A DNA stretch of 64,000 nucleotides. Origin: Fictibacillus marinisediminis (GTDB lineage: Bacteria > Bacillota > Bacilli > Bacillales > Fictibacillaceae). A program made the translations under genes and the position numbers. Below are positions 49,333 through 58,305 of the stretch, piece after piece (positions within the stretch are counted from its first letter, which is position 1; each line of letters begins with the position of its first letter). Under the pieces are notes generated by a model. It had not been told where the DNA came from and made no database searches. It saw only the letters and a program-made list of their open reading frames with translations. Location: assembly GCF_023149135.1 (NCBI RefSeq), contig NZ_JAIWJX010000002.1, forward strand, positions 2,852,001 through 2,916,000, read 5' to 3'.

Positions 49333-51024
49333 CTATATCTCTTGTTTTTCCCGCTCTTTCGCTTTCTCTTCTTCCAATAAAACTCTTCTTAAAATTTTCC
49401 CGACCATCGTTTTTGGAAGCTCGCTTCTAAATTCGTACACCCTTGGTACCTTAAAGGCAGCAAGGTTTTCTCTGCAATATTTGTTAAGCTGATCCTCCGT
49501 ACAAACGGCGTTCTCTTTCAGCACGACAAAAGCCTTTACGGTTTCACCGCGGTACGGATCCGGGATTCCAACAACGACAGCTTCCTTTACCGCTTCATGC
49601 TCATAAAGAACTTCTTCAATTTCGCGGGGATAAATATTATATCCTCCTGCGATGATCAAATCTTTCTTCCGGTCCACGATATAAAAATATCCATTCTCAT
49701 CCATATATCCCATATCACCGGTCATGAGCCAGTCATCTTTAAAAACAGCAGCTGTTTCCTCCGGCTGATTCCAATACCCTCTCATCACCTGAGGCCCCCG
49801 CACCAATAACTCGCCAACTTCCCCAATTTCCGCAAACTCTCCGCGCTCGGTGGAATAGATGGCCGCTTCCGTATTCGGCCACGGCAGACCGATACTTCCT
49901 TTAACCTGCTTTCCATAGATCAGATTGGCATGCGTAACCGGTGAAGCTTCTGTGAGGCCATAGCCTTCCACAAGGCTTCCAGAGATGATCGACTGGAACT
50001 TCTGCTGAACTTCCATCGGGAGCGGTGCAGAACCACTGATGCAAGCCTGGATTGAAGAAAGGTCATACTTCATCAAATCCGGATGGTTCAGCAACGCAAT
50101 ATACATGGTCGGTGCGCCAGGAAACAAGGTCGGACGCTGTTTATGGATCGTCTGCAGCACTTGTTTCGGATCAAAACGCGGAAGGATGATCAGTTTTGCC
50201 CGTGTCATGATCGCCTGATTCATCACAACCGTCATGCCATACACATGGAAAAAAGGCAATGCAGCCAGCACAACTTCTTCTCCAATCCGGTGCTTATAAA
50301 TCCAGATGCTGCATTGTTTTGAATTGACGACCAAATTAGCATGTGTCAGCATCACACCTTTTGCAGGGCCCGTCGTTCCTCCTGTATACTGCAGCAATGC
50401 CACATCCTCTTTCGGGTGGACGTCAACAGGGATTCGCCGGTTTTCGCTTTTGCTGATCAGTTCTTTAAACGAATGGACACTTCCGCCATACTGAACATCA
50501 ACCACCGTAAATGGCTTTTGTTTTTTCTGAACAAACGGATAGAGCACATTTTTTGGAAATGGCAAATAATCCTTAATGCCCGTCACAATCACATGCTGCA
50601 GCTGTGTTAATTCTTTTACAGAAGCTACCCTCGAAAAGAGCTGATCCAGACAAACGATAGCAGCTGCCCCGCTGTCCTCCAGCTGATGGCTCAGTTCTCG
50701 TTCCGTATAAAGGGGATTGGTCTGGACCACGATTCCTCCAGCGAGAAGGATACCATAATAAGCAATAACCGCCTGCGGGCAGTTCGGCAGCATAATCGCC
50801 ACCCGGTCGCCCTTGCCGATTCCGAGTGAAGACAGTCCGTTGGAAAACCGGACAGCACTCTCGTAAAGCTGTTGATACGACATTTCTTTACCTAAAAAAT
50901 GAAGAGCAACCTTTTCTGGGTTTTTAGTAGCTGCTTCTTCTAAATACGTGAATAAAGGTTGTTCTTTATACTCAACCTCACTGGGGATTTCTGGTGGATA
51001 ATGGTTAAGCCATCTTCTTTCCAC
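49333..51024 (-). CDS. lcfA: Long-chain fatty-acid-CoA ligase
   Basis: Activates fatty acids to acyl-CoA for beta-oxidation. 563 residues of the ANL adenylating family: YTGGTTGPAKGVMLTHANLV (P-loop), EGYGLTEASPV, LMTGDMGYMDENGYFYIVDR and a C-terminal lysine in PKTMVGKILRR. It starts at GTG 51024 after GGAGGAGA. Upstream lies a combined FadR/CcpA site. Confidence 0.96.
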   Translation of the reverse strand: MERRWLNHYPPEIPSEVEYKEQPLFTYLEEAATKNPEKVALHFLGKEMSYQQLYESAVRFSNGLSSLGIGKGDRVAIMLPNCPQAVIAYYGILLAGGIVVQTNPLYTERELSHQLEDSGAAAIVCLDQLFSRVASVKELTQLQHVIVTGIKDYLPFPKNVLYPFVQKKQKPFTVVDVQYGGSVHSFKELISKSENRRIPVDVHPKEDVALLQYTGGTTGPAKGVMLTHANLVVNSKQCSIWIYKHRIGEEVVLAALPFFHVYGMTVVMNQAIMTRAKLIILPRFDPKQVLQTIHKQRPTLFPGAPTMYIALLNHPDLMKYDLSSIQACISGSAPLPMEVQQKFQSIISGSLVEGYGLTEASPVTHANLIYGKQVKGSIGLPWPNTEAAIYSTERGEFAEIGEVGELLVRGPQVMRGYWNQPEETAAVFKDDWLMTGDMGYMDENGYFYIVDRKKDLIIAGGYNIYPREIEEVLYEHEAVKEAVVVGIPDPYRGETVKAFVVLKENAVCTEDQLNKYCRENLAAFKVPRVYEFRSELPKTMVGKILRRVLLEEEKAKEREKQEI

Positions 51025-51079
51025 TTTTATCTCCTCCTTAATTCACGCCTTTCTTAAAAAAACTCTCTCATACTTTATT

Positions 51080-51097
51080 ATAATGAAAACGCATTCA
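51080..51097. promoter_or_regulatory. Overlapping FadR box and CcpA cre at the lcfA promoter
   Basis: On the minus strand TGAATGCGTTTTCATTAT matches 11 of 14 fixed FadR-box bases; the opposite strand TGAAAACGCATTCA (51084-51097) is a perfect cre match. TATAAT (51082-51077) is the adjacent -10, so either protein would block polymerase. Confidence 0.7.
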
Positions 51098-51213
51098 ATT
51101 TAATATATTTTTTTAAAAATTTAAAAAGCTTATAGTGCTTTTGGCACTTTTTTGCGGGGATGATGCTGTTTTTTCCGCTGCATACTAAACAATAAAGCAA
51201 AGGAGGAAACAGT

Positions 51214-51381
51214 ATGACTCATTCAAAAGCGAGAAGAGATGGGGCTTTGAAAGCCGGCAAAGAAACACAGCATCCACATGGCAAAATCAAATCACAGCAG
51301 GAAATCTCGAGTGAAATCGGCATGAAAGACACCAATCAGCTGACCGCACAGCCAGCAGATTATGATGAAATCGAATACTGA
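51214..51381 (+). CDS. Small hydrophilic protein of unknown function (55 aa)
   Basis: ATG 51214 follows AAAGGAGGAAAC with ideal spacing, and the frame runs 55 codons to TGA. The product (MTHSKARRDGALKAGKETQH ... PADYDEIEY) is very polar: basic first half, acidic C-terminus, glutamine-rich middle, no membrane segment or cysteine. Such composition recalls small sporulation or stress proteins of Bacillaceae, but I do not recognise the family. It diverges from lcfA. Confidence 0.6.
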   Translation: MTHSKARRDGALKAGKETQHPHGKIKSQQEISSEIGMKDTNQLTAQPADYDEIEY

Positions 51382-51440
51382 GTAACATCGGCAGGTTTCG
51401 CCTGACTTCGATCCCGCTCGGTTTACTATAATCATGTTTT

Positions 51441-51535
51441 GGCGGGTAAAATGCTCGTTTCGGCGGGTAAATTTTCATTTTGGACAGTATTTTCTTTATT
51501 ACGGCGGGTAAATGTCTCATTTCCGCGGGTATTTC
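51441..51535. repeat. Tandem array of about 21-bp units with GGCGGGTAAA core
   Basis: The core GGCGGGTAAA starts at 51441, 51462 and 51503, with variants CGCGGGTATT at 51524 and a degenerate unit near 51482. This gives five units at 20-21 base steps, each followed by a T-rich spacer with TCATTT. No coding frame. It lies between the 55-aa gene and the shared terminator. Confidence 0.7.
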
Positions 51536-51558
51536 CACTGACACTTTAAAAAAATTAC

Positions 51559-51586
51559 AAAAAACCAGCCAAGAGGCTGGTTTTTT
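51559..51586. terminator. Bidirectional terminator
   Basis: AAAACCAGCC/GGCTGGTTTT stem (51561-51570 with 51575-51584), T6 on the right and A-rich on the left; it serves the 55-aa gene and the mutS2-yshE unit. Confidence 0.85.
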
Positions 51587-51625
51587 GCTAAAAAGCAGCA
51601 GAAATGCAGCTTTCATTCCATTCCA

Positions 51626-51709
51626 TTATGATAAAAAAAGTAAATAAACGATGCCGAAAAGAATAAAAATTCCGCTGCAAATGAATAAAACTTTCCATAA
51701 CGTATCCAC
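51626..51709 (-). CDS. Very short membrane peptide (27 aa)
   Basis: GTG 51709 to TAA gives 27 residues: a short polar start (DTLWK) and one transmembrane helix (FICSGIFILFGIVYLLFLS). GGAG lies 10 bases upstream, partly within the end of the yshE region. It begins 13 bases after the yshE stop, so it could be the last gene of that unit. The small size makes chance possible. Confidence 0.45.
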   Translation of the reverse strand: MDTLWKVLFICSGIFILFGIVYLLFLS

Positions 51710-51722
51710 TGATGCTTCACTC

Positions 51723-52127
51723 CTAATCAATCCCTGAACCGATCACGAACGACAGGCCAATGGATATGACCATGGAGATCAGGCCCACTGCGCGATTATC
51801 GTTTTCGATCTCTTCATCAATGTTAAATCTCGGGGTTAAAAATTCAAAGATAAAATAACCGGCAAGAAGCAGAACAAATCCGAATAGGCCCCAAGCCATC
51901 ATCTGAGGAAGCGAATCGTTCTGTGCAATGGAATAGCGAAAAATATTGGCGATGCCGAATATTTTCCCTCCGGTTGCCATCGCTACGGCCAGGTTGCCTT
52001 TTTTAATCTCCACCCAGTTCTCATATCGGGTGACCATTTCAAATACTGCCAGAAAAATAACGAGGAACAGTACGACTACGCTGTAATATGCCGCCGTTTG
52101 GATAAACGGATTGTGGGATACGTCCAT
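51723..52127 (-). CDS. yshE: YshE, DUF350 membrane protein
   Basis: 134 residues with four transmembrane helices (YYSVVVLFLVIFLAVFEMV; AVAMATGGKIFGIANIF; MMAWGLFGFVLLLAGYFIF; AVGLISMVISIGLSFVIG), the DUF350 pattern of two paired hairpins. The molecular role is unknown. It follows mutS2 by 13 bases, as in B. subtilis. Confidence 0.85.
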   Translation of the reverse strand: MDVSHNPFIQTAAYYSVVVLFLVIFLAVFEMVTRYENWVEIKKGNLAVAMATGGKIFGIANIFRYSIAQNDSLPQMMAWGLFGFVLLLAGYFIFEFLTPRFNIDEEIENDNRAVGLISMVISIGLSFVIGSGID

Positions 52128-52140
52128 CTCTAACCTCCGA

Positions 52141-54504
52141 TTATTTTAATAGCGCTACGGTTATGCCGCTTCCGCCTTCATTTGCTGCTCCCATGCGTGT
52201 CGATTTAACATTGGGATGTGATTTGAGCAGCTGCTGGACACCGGAGCGAAGAGCACCGGTTCCTTTCCCATGAATAATAGAAACTTGAGGATATCCGGCT
52301 AACATTGCTTCATCCAAATACTTATCCACTTCTAGCATCGCATCCTCATACCGCTTGCCGCGGAGATCAAGTTCAGGACGGACCGAGTCATCGCTTCCCT
52401 GCACTTTTACAAACGATCTCGGCTCTGTTTTTTTCTCTTTCGTCTGTTTGATCAATTCAAGGTCGTTGAGTGATACGTTCATTTTTAAAATACCGATCTG
52501 TACCTGATATTCGTTGTTGCTGACTTTATTGATAATATGGCCTTTTTGGCCGAAACTCAGCACTTTCACTTCATCGCCTGGTTTAAACGAAGCAGATTTC
52601 GGTTTGGAAGCTGCTGCCTTTTTCTTCTTCGACCGAAGAGCAGGCGTTGCTTCCTCCAGCTTTTTACGGGCATCGATCAATCGGTGTTCCTTCACATTGC
52701 CCGCTTCTTTCTGATATTCTTTAAGTTCTTTAATGACTTCTTCAGCAGTCCTTCTTGCATTCGCTACAGCTTCTTCCGCTTTTCGCTCCGCTTCTTCGAG
52801 CAACCGGTCACGATCCCGTTCCAAATGCTGAAGTTCTGCTTCCAGCTCAGCTTTTAGCTGTTCGGCTTCCTGCCTGATTTTAATGGCATTCTCCCGTTCT
52901 TCTTCTGCACGCTTTTGGTTATCCTCAAGCGAACGTATCATGTTATCAATCTTGTTGTCTTCATCACTGATTTGCGATTTGGCTTCATCAATAATGGAGG
53001 ACTCCAAACCTAGGCGTCTGGAAATCTCAAACGCGTTGCTTCTGCCCGGAACTCCGATCAGCAGCTTGTAGGTCGGCCTCAGCGTCTCCACGTTAAATTC
53101 AACGCTTGCATTGATGACGCCATCGCGGTTATAAGCATAAGCCTTCAACTCACTGTAGTGGGTCGTAGCGATTACTTTCGCTCCCCGTTCAAACACATAA
53201 TCAAGGATGGAGATAGCAAGTGCCGCTCCTTCCTGCGGATCGGTTCCAGCTCCAAGTTCATCAAACAGAACCAGGCTTTTAAAATTCACTGTTTTCAGGA
53301 TATCAACAATGTTGACCATATGAGATGAGAACGTACTTAATGACTGTTCAATCGATTGCTCATCACCTATGTCGGCATGAATGGCTTCAAACACCGTCAT
53401 CTCAGACTCTTCTTCTGCAGGAACCTGAAGTCCGGATTGGGCCATTAATGATAACAGGCCGATCGTTTTTAAAGTAACCGTTTTACCCCCTGTATTGGGA
53501 CCGGTAATGATCAATGATTGAAAAGCACCACCAAGCTCCACATCGATTGGAACTACAGTGTCCTGATCGATTAGCGGATGCCTCGCTTTACGGAGAGAGA
53601 TGTATTCTCTGTCGTTCATGATTGGTTTCGTCGCCTTCAGTTCACGGCTGTACTGCGCTTTTGCAAAAATAAAATCAATCTCTGCCAGAATCGTCACATT
53701 ATGGGCTAAAGCTTCAGCTGATTCCCCGACCAGTAATGAAAGTTCTTTTAAAATCTTTTCAATCTCTCTTGTTTCTTTGGCTTTCGCATCTTTCAGCTGG
53801 TTATTGATCGCAACGACAGCTTGAGGCTCAATAAAGAGTGTGGCTCCCGAAGCGGACTGGTCATGCACCATACCCCCGAAGCTGCCGCGGTATTCCTGTT
53901 TAACGGGCAGCACGAAGCGGTCATTTCGAATCGTGATGATCGCATCGGATAGCATTTTTTGATAGCTCGAGGAACGGACCATGCTTTCCAATTTCTCACG
54001 CACTCTGGCCTCGAACGTGCGCAGCTGGCTTCTAATTGTTCGCAAAGCTGGACTGGCACTGTCCATAACATGGCCGTTGTCGTCTATACAAGCTTTAATC
54101 TCCTGCTCCAGTTCAATCAGTGGTTCAATCTGTGCAACAAGGCTGTCAAGGATCGGCAGTTCAATTCCATCCTCCACCATTCCCTCTGTAAACCGCTTAA
54201 AGCGCCTGCCGCCATACACTGTAGTCGCAATATCGAGAAGTTCATCCGTATTCAGCAGCCCGCCGATCTGCGACCTCTTCAGGCTTGCACGGATATCCCG
54301 TATTCCGCCAAGCGGTGCCTGCCCTTTTAACCGGAGGACTTTGGCACCTTCATCTGTGCTGTCCTGCCAATGGCTGATCTCAGCAAAATCTACAGAAGGC
54401 TGAAGCTGTTCAACCTTTTGTTTGCCCAGGCTTGAACTTGCGTGTTTTTTTAACTGTTCAATGATTTTTGTATATTCTAAGACTCGAAGTACTCGTTCTT
54501 GCAA
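52141..54504 (-). CDS. mutS2: MutS2, Smr-domain ATPase
   Basis: 787 residues: MutS-type core and clamp helices, Walker [35 protein letters not shown], a long charged coiled coil (about residues 510-620), a KOW-like segment and a C-terminal Smr domain ([25 protein letters not shown]). It lacks the MutS mismatch-recognition domain. In B. subtilis MutS2 is linked to recombination and to rescue of stalled, collided ribosomes. Start TTG 54504 after GGAGGAAC. Confidence 0.96.
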   Translation of the reverse strand: MQERVLRVLEYTKIIEQLKKHASSSLGKQKVEQLQPSVDFAEISHWQDSTDEGAKVLRLKGQAPLGGIRDIRASLKRSQIGGLLNTDELLDIATTVYGGRRFKRFTEGMVEDGIELPILDSLVAQIEPLIELEQEIKACIDDNGHVMDSASPALRTIRSQLRTFEARVREKLESMVRSSSYQKMLSDAIITIRNDRFVLPVKQEYRGSFGGMVHDQSASGATLFIEPQAVVAINNQLKDAKAKETREIEKILKELSLLVGESAEALAHNVTILAEIDFIFAKAQYSRELKATKPIMNDREYISLRKARHPLIDQDTVVPIDVELGGAFQSLIITGPNTGGKTVTLKTIGLLSLMAQSGLQVPAEEESEMTVFEAIHADIGDEQSIEQSLSTFSSHMVNIVDILKTVNFKSLVLFDELGAGTDPQEGAALAISILDYVFERGAKVIATTHYSELKAYAYNRDGVINASVEFNVETLRPTYKLLIGVPGRSNAFEISRRLGLESSIIDEAKSQISDEDNKIDNMIRSLEDNQKRAEEERENAIKIRQEAEQLKAELEAELQHLERDRDRLLEEAERKAEEAVANARRTAEEVIKELKEYQKEAGNVKEHRLIDARKKLEEATPALRSKKKKAAASKPKSASFKPGDEVKVLSFGQKGHIINKVSNNEYQVQIGILKMNVSLNDLELIKQTKEKKTEPRSFVKVQGSDDSVRPELDLRGKRYEDAMLEVDKYLDEAMLAGYPQVSIIHGKGTGALRSGVQQLLKSHPNVKSTRMGAANEGGSGITVALLK

Positions 54505-54531
54505 AATTAGTTCCTCCTCCCAGGAGACGTT

Positions 54532-56253
54532 CTATTCTTTTTTATCATTTCGTTTTAAAAAGGAAGTTAACTCATCAAGTGTCATTGCGTTCAGGACGTT
54601 TTCCCGGCGAATATAGCCTTTTCTCGCCACAGAAACTCCAATGTCCATATGCCCCAGAGTATCGCGGTAATGGGCATCTGTATTGATCGTGATTTTTACA
54701 CCTTTATCCTGTGCTTTCTTGAGCCATTCAGGGGCCAGATCGAGCCGGCTCGGATGAGCGTTAAGTTCAAGGGCTGTATTGGTTTCAGCTGCTGCATCGA
54801 TGAGCATCTCCAAATCAACATCATACCCTGGACGCCGTCCGATAATTCTTCCCGTCGGATGGGCAATAATGTCCACATGATGGCTTTCGAGCGCAGTCTT
54901 CATCCTCTTCATGATCGTCTCTCTGTTTTGAGAAAAAGATGAATGGATGGAGGCGATCACAAGGTCCATTTCAGCCAGGAGTTCATCATCAAAATCGAGT
55001 GTTCCATCCGGCAGAATGTCCATCTCAACGCCTGCCAGAATTTTAAAATCACTATATTTCCCATTCAGCCTGTCAATCTCTTTCCGCTGCTCACGAAGCC
55101 GTTCAGCTGTAAGGCCGTTGGCTACCCTTAAATACTGAGAATGATCGGTAATTGCCATGAACGAGTATCCTTTTTCCCTTGCTGCTTCTGCCATTTCTTC
55201 AATCGTATTGGCACCGTCGCTCCATGTGGAGTGCATATGCAGATCTCCTTGGATATCCTCCGGTTCAATCAGCCGCTGAGGTTCACGAAACATTTCAAGT
55301 TCATCACCGCCCTCACGCACTTCCGGCGGAATCCACTGAAGTCCAAAGTGACCATAGAATTCTTCTTCAGTGGAAAAGGTTGTTATCTCACCTGTTTCTG
55401 TATTTTCAACACCATATTCGCTGATTTTTTCATTGCGTTCTTTCGCCAGCTGCCTCATCTTCACGTTATGTTCCATGGAACCGGTAAAATGATGCAAAGC
55501 AGAGGCATACTGCTCTTGGGATACGAGCCTGAAATCGACTGAAACAGGATAATCATACTGAAATTGGAGTGAAACTTTTGTATCTCCTTTTGCGATGATA
55601 TCCGTAACGCCTTCCAGCTGGACGAGCTGTTCTTTCACTTTAGCCGCATCGGAAACTGCGAGAATAAAATCCAGATCCTTGATCGTCTCACGAAAACGGC
55701 GGAGGCTGCCTGCCAAAGAAAATTTCATAATACCTTTTATATCTTTCAGCTGTTCTTCAATTTTTTCTGCGACCGGAAGCATAAATGCAATCGGAAGCCG
55801 TTCAGGGCGCTTACCGAGTTCCTCGATTGCTGCCAATATTTTCTCTTCTGTTTTTGTTCCGAACCCTGCGAGACCTCTGACTTTTTCTTTTTCACATGCT
55901 TCTTTAAGGCCACCGATGTCCGTTACTCCGAGCTCCTGATAAAGCTTCGCAATTTTTTTCCCGCCAAGCCCCGGTATGTCGAGCATGGTCAGAAGGCCTG
56001 AAGGAATCGCTGCCTGCAATTCTTCAAGCAGCGATGATTTGCCTGTCTCAAGAAGTTCAGTAATGACAGTAGCCGTCCCTTTTCCAATTCCTTTTAATTT
56101 GGACGGATCCCCGATCTGCTCCATGTTCCGGTCATCCGATTCCAACGCTTGAGCCGCTCTTCGGTAAGCCGAAGTTTTAAAGGAGTTCTCGCCTTTGATC
56201 TCTAAATAAACGGCGATCATTTCAAGGACATTAACAACCTGCTTCTTATTCAA
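54532..56253 (-). CDS. polX: DNA polymerase X with PHP phosphatase/exonuclease domain
   Basis: A repair polymerase. 573 residues: N-terminal helix-hairpin-helix region, nucleotidyltransferase core (SLAGSLRRFRETIKDLDFIL; SVDFRLV) and a C-terminal PHP domain (DLHMHSTWSDGANTIEEM; ITDHS; AHPTGRIIG; NTDAH) with metal-binding histidines. I prefer TTG 56253 with AAGTGGGTG upstream; GTG 56271 would add six residues. B. subtilis yshC. Confidence 0.93.
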   Translation of the reverse strand: MNKKQVVNVLEMIAVYLEIKGENSFKTSAYRRAAQALESDDRNMEQIGDPSKLKGIGKGTATVITELLETGKSSLLEELQAAIPSGLLTMLDIPGLGGKKIAKLYQELGVTDIGGLKEACEKEKVRGLAGFGTKTEEKILAAIEELGKRPERLPIAFMLPVAEKIEEQLKDIKGIMKFSLAGSLRRFRETIKDLDFILAVSDAAKVKEQLVQLEGVTDIIAKGDTKVSLQFQYDYPVSVDFRLVSQEQYASALHHFTGSMEHNVKMRQLAKERNEKISEYGVENTETGEITTFSTEEEFYGHFGLQWIPPEVREGGDELEMFREPQRLIEPEDIQGDLHMHSTWSDGANTIEEMAEAAREKGYSFMAITDHSQYLRVANGLTAERLREQRKEIDRLNGKYSDFKILAGVEMDILPDGTLDFDDELLAEMDLVIASIHSSFSQNRETIMKRMKTALESHHVDIIAHPTGRIIGRRPGYDVDLEMLIDAAAETNTALELNAHPSRLDLAPEWLKKAQDKGVKITINTDAHYRDTLGHMDIGVSVARKGYIRRENVLNAMTLDELTSFLKRNDKKE

Positions 56254-56335
56254 ATGAACACCCACTTTCACAAGACTTGTACCGCATTGCCGATTACTAT
56301 GTACGGTAAAAAAACTTCTCTGTTAAAGAGAAGTT

Positions 56336-56875
56336 TTACCCCATATTTTTTGACCATAAATCTTTAATCGTTTCAGAGAATACCGGAGTATTCTCAACCA
56401 TTCCCTGTCCGATAAAGGAATCCTGGTAAGCCGTATGGATGGAACCAGACGGAATCAACGAAGCGACATAAAGCAATAAGAATAAAATCAGATAAACTTC
56501 GATAAATCCCAGGACTCCTCCGAGCCAGCGGTTTACCGTGCGGAGCAGCGGCAGGTCAGCAATAAAGTTAAGCATGTTTCCTACGATCTGCAAGATGATC
56601 TTCGTTCCGAAGAACAAGAGAGCAAAGGCGATGGCACGATAGTATACATCCTCTAAGGAAATGCTGCTCAGAATCGTTGACATCGGGCTGTCATTACCGA
56701 TCGAAGGATATGGAATCCACAATTTTAAATGAGGCGCCAAGTCGTCAAAATATAGATAAGCCACGACGTAAGCCGCTATAAACCCAACGAGATGGACAAC
56801 CTGCATGACCAAACCTCGTTTCAGTCCGATAAAAAAACCGGCAATTAATATAACAATTAAAATAAGATCTAGCAT
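56336..56875 (-). CDS. yshB: CvpA-family membrane protein
   Basis: 179 residues with four transmembrane segments (ILIVILIAGFFIGLKRGLVM; VGFIAAYVVAYLYF; IAFALLFFGTKIILQIVGNM; GVLGFIEVYLILFLLLYVAS), the CvpA/colicin V production family pattern. Its exact role in Firmicutes is unclear. It directly abuts zapA (zero gap), suggesting co-expression. Confidence 0.88.
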   Translation of the reverse strand: MLDLILIVILIAGFFIGLKRGLVMQVVHLVGFIAAYVVAYLYFDDLAPHLKLWIPYPSIGNDSPMSTILSSISLEDVYYRAIAFALLFFGTKIILQIVGNMLNFIADLPLLRTVNRWLGGVLGFIEVYLILFLLLYVASLIPSGSIHTAYQDSFIGQGMVENTPVFSETIKDLWSKNMG

Positions 56876-57139
56876 TTATTTATCCTCTTTCCTAATCTGC
56901 TGTTGCAATTTTTCCAGCTCTTCTTTAGTCTTTAAGTATTCGTTCATCAGATTAACAGCTGTCAGAACGGCAAGCTGTTTCGTATCCAATACTGCATTAT
57001 ATTGCTGGATATCCCGCATCTTTTCGTCAACCATAGCAGCTACCGAACGAATGTGGCTGGAAGTCTCAGTTCCTATTACTGTGTATTTTTGACCAAAGAT
57101 TTCTACAATGGTCCTTGCTTTCATATTGTCTTCCGCCAC
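56876..57139 (-). CDS. zapA: Cell division protein ZapA
   Basis: A small cytosolic protein that bundles FtsZ filaments. The GTG at 57139 follows GGAGGTAATTTC and gives 87 residues (AEDNMKARTIVEIFGQKYTV), the family's usual size; longer readings have no ribosome site. The C-terminus is a coiled coil (NEYLKTKEELEKLQQQIRKE). LAVLTAVNLMNEYL is typical. Confidence 0.93.
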   Translation of the reverse strand: MAEDNMKARTIVEIFGQKYTVIGTETSSHIRSVAAMVDEKMRDIQQYNAVLDTKQLAVLTAVNLMNEYLKTKEELEKLQQQIRKEDK

Positions 57140-57292
57140 GAAATTACCTCCAATCATAGTTCCGCTTGCAAAAAAGCTATGAACTCTAATCATTATCTTA
57201 ACAGAAAGCGAACGGTTATGAAAATATTTGTTCTAAAACCAGCTATCATTTTATCCAAATTCTACTAAAAAATAAAACGAGAGAAAAGGAAC

Positions 57293-58243
57293 ATGAAGAT
57301 GGCAAATACTGTATTAAAAGTAACCTCCCAAGAGATCAATAAAATGAAGGAAGCTTACCAAGCATACCTCCAGCCTTCTTCCCCCCCTGGCAGCATATTT
57401 ACGGCTAAGCCTGCAGGCTGCACGGTAACGGCCTATAAATCAGGCAAGGTTCTTTTTCAGGGAAGGACGGCTGAAATCGAGGCTGGAAAATGGGGTTCTC
57501 CGACACCCGCAGCATCTCCGAAACCAGCTAAAGCAAAACCGCCACATGCCTTTGCTCCTCCTGAAAACGTGAGTTCACTCTCTCTTATTGGAAGCGATGA
57601 AGTGGGGACGGGAGATTATTTTGGCCCGATTACCGTCGTGGCCTCCTATGTTCCAGCGGCACAGCTCGAACTGCTAAGAGAACTTGGAGTAAAGGATTCA
57701 AAATTTCTGAACGACAAACAGATCGTATCCATCGCCAAGGACCTTCTGCATGCCATCCCATACAGCCTGCTCGTCCTTCCCAACAGGAAGTACAATGAAC
57801 TTCAGGCAAAAGGGATGAGCCAAGGAAAAATGAAAGCTCTTCTGCATAATAAAGCTCTTCTTAACATGCTTGAAAAAACAAAAGACTTCCCCGTGGACGG
57901 TATATTGATCGATCAGTTCTGCGAGCCGGGTGTTTATTATAATTATCTCTCAAGAGAGGGAAACACCGTAAAAGACAAAGTGTTCTTTGCTACAAAAGGT
58001 GAATCGCTCCATCTGTCCGTGGCCGCCTCATCCATTCTCGCCCGCTATGCTTTTATTAAAGAGATGGATAAAATCAGTGCTAAAACAGGCATTGAGATCC
58101 CGAAAGGCGCCGGCAGCAAAGTGGATTTGAAAGCAGCGGAAATGATCCGCAAGTATGGTGCAGATTATCTGACTGACATCGCAAAGATTCATTTTGCCAA
58201 CACAAAAAAAGCACTCAATCTAGCAAACGGCAAGCGGAGCTAA
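57293..58243 (+). CDS. rnhC: Ribonuclease HIII
   Basis: Degrades RNA in RNA-DNA hybrids. 316 residues: an N-terminal TBP-like domain (CTVTAYKSGKVLFQGRTAEI), a proline-rich linker (about residues 68-90) and the catalytic domain with GSDEVGTGDYFGPITVVA, VKDSKFLND and ILIDQF acidic residues. It starts at ATG 57293 after AAAAGGAAC. It diverges from zapA. Confidence 0.96.
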   Translation: MKMANTVLKVTSQEINKMKEAYQAYLQPSSPPGSIFTAKPAGCTVTAYKSGKVLFQGRTAEIEAGKWGSPTPAASPKPAKAKPPHAFAPPENVSSLSLIGSDEVGTGDYFGPITVVASYVPAAQLELLRELGVKDSKFLNDKQIVSIAKDLLHAIPYSLLVLPNRKYNELQAKGMSQGKMKALLHNKALLNMLEKTKDFPVDGILIDQFCEPGVYYNYLSREGNTVKDKVFFATKGESLHLSVAASSILARYAFIKEMDKISAKTGIEIPKGAGSKVDLKAAEMIRKYGADYLTDIAKIHFANTKKALNLANGKRS

Positions 58244-58258
58244 ACTTCATTTTCATAA

Positions 58259-58296
58259 CAAAACCCGCAATCTCAAGAGAGACATGCGGGTTTTTG
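58259..58296. terminator. Bidirectional terminator between rnhC and pheT
   Basis: AAACCCGCA (58261-58269) with TGCGGGTTT (58285-58293), followed by TTTTTG on the plus strand. Confidence 0.8.
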
Positions 58297-58305
58297 TTTG
58301 GCTTA

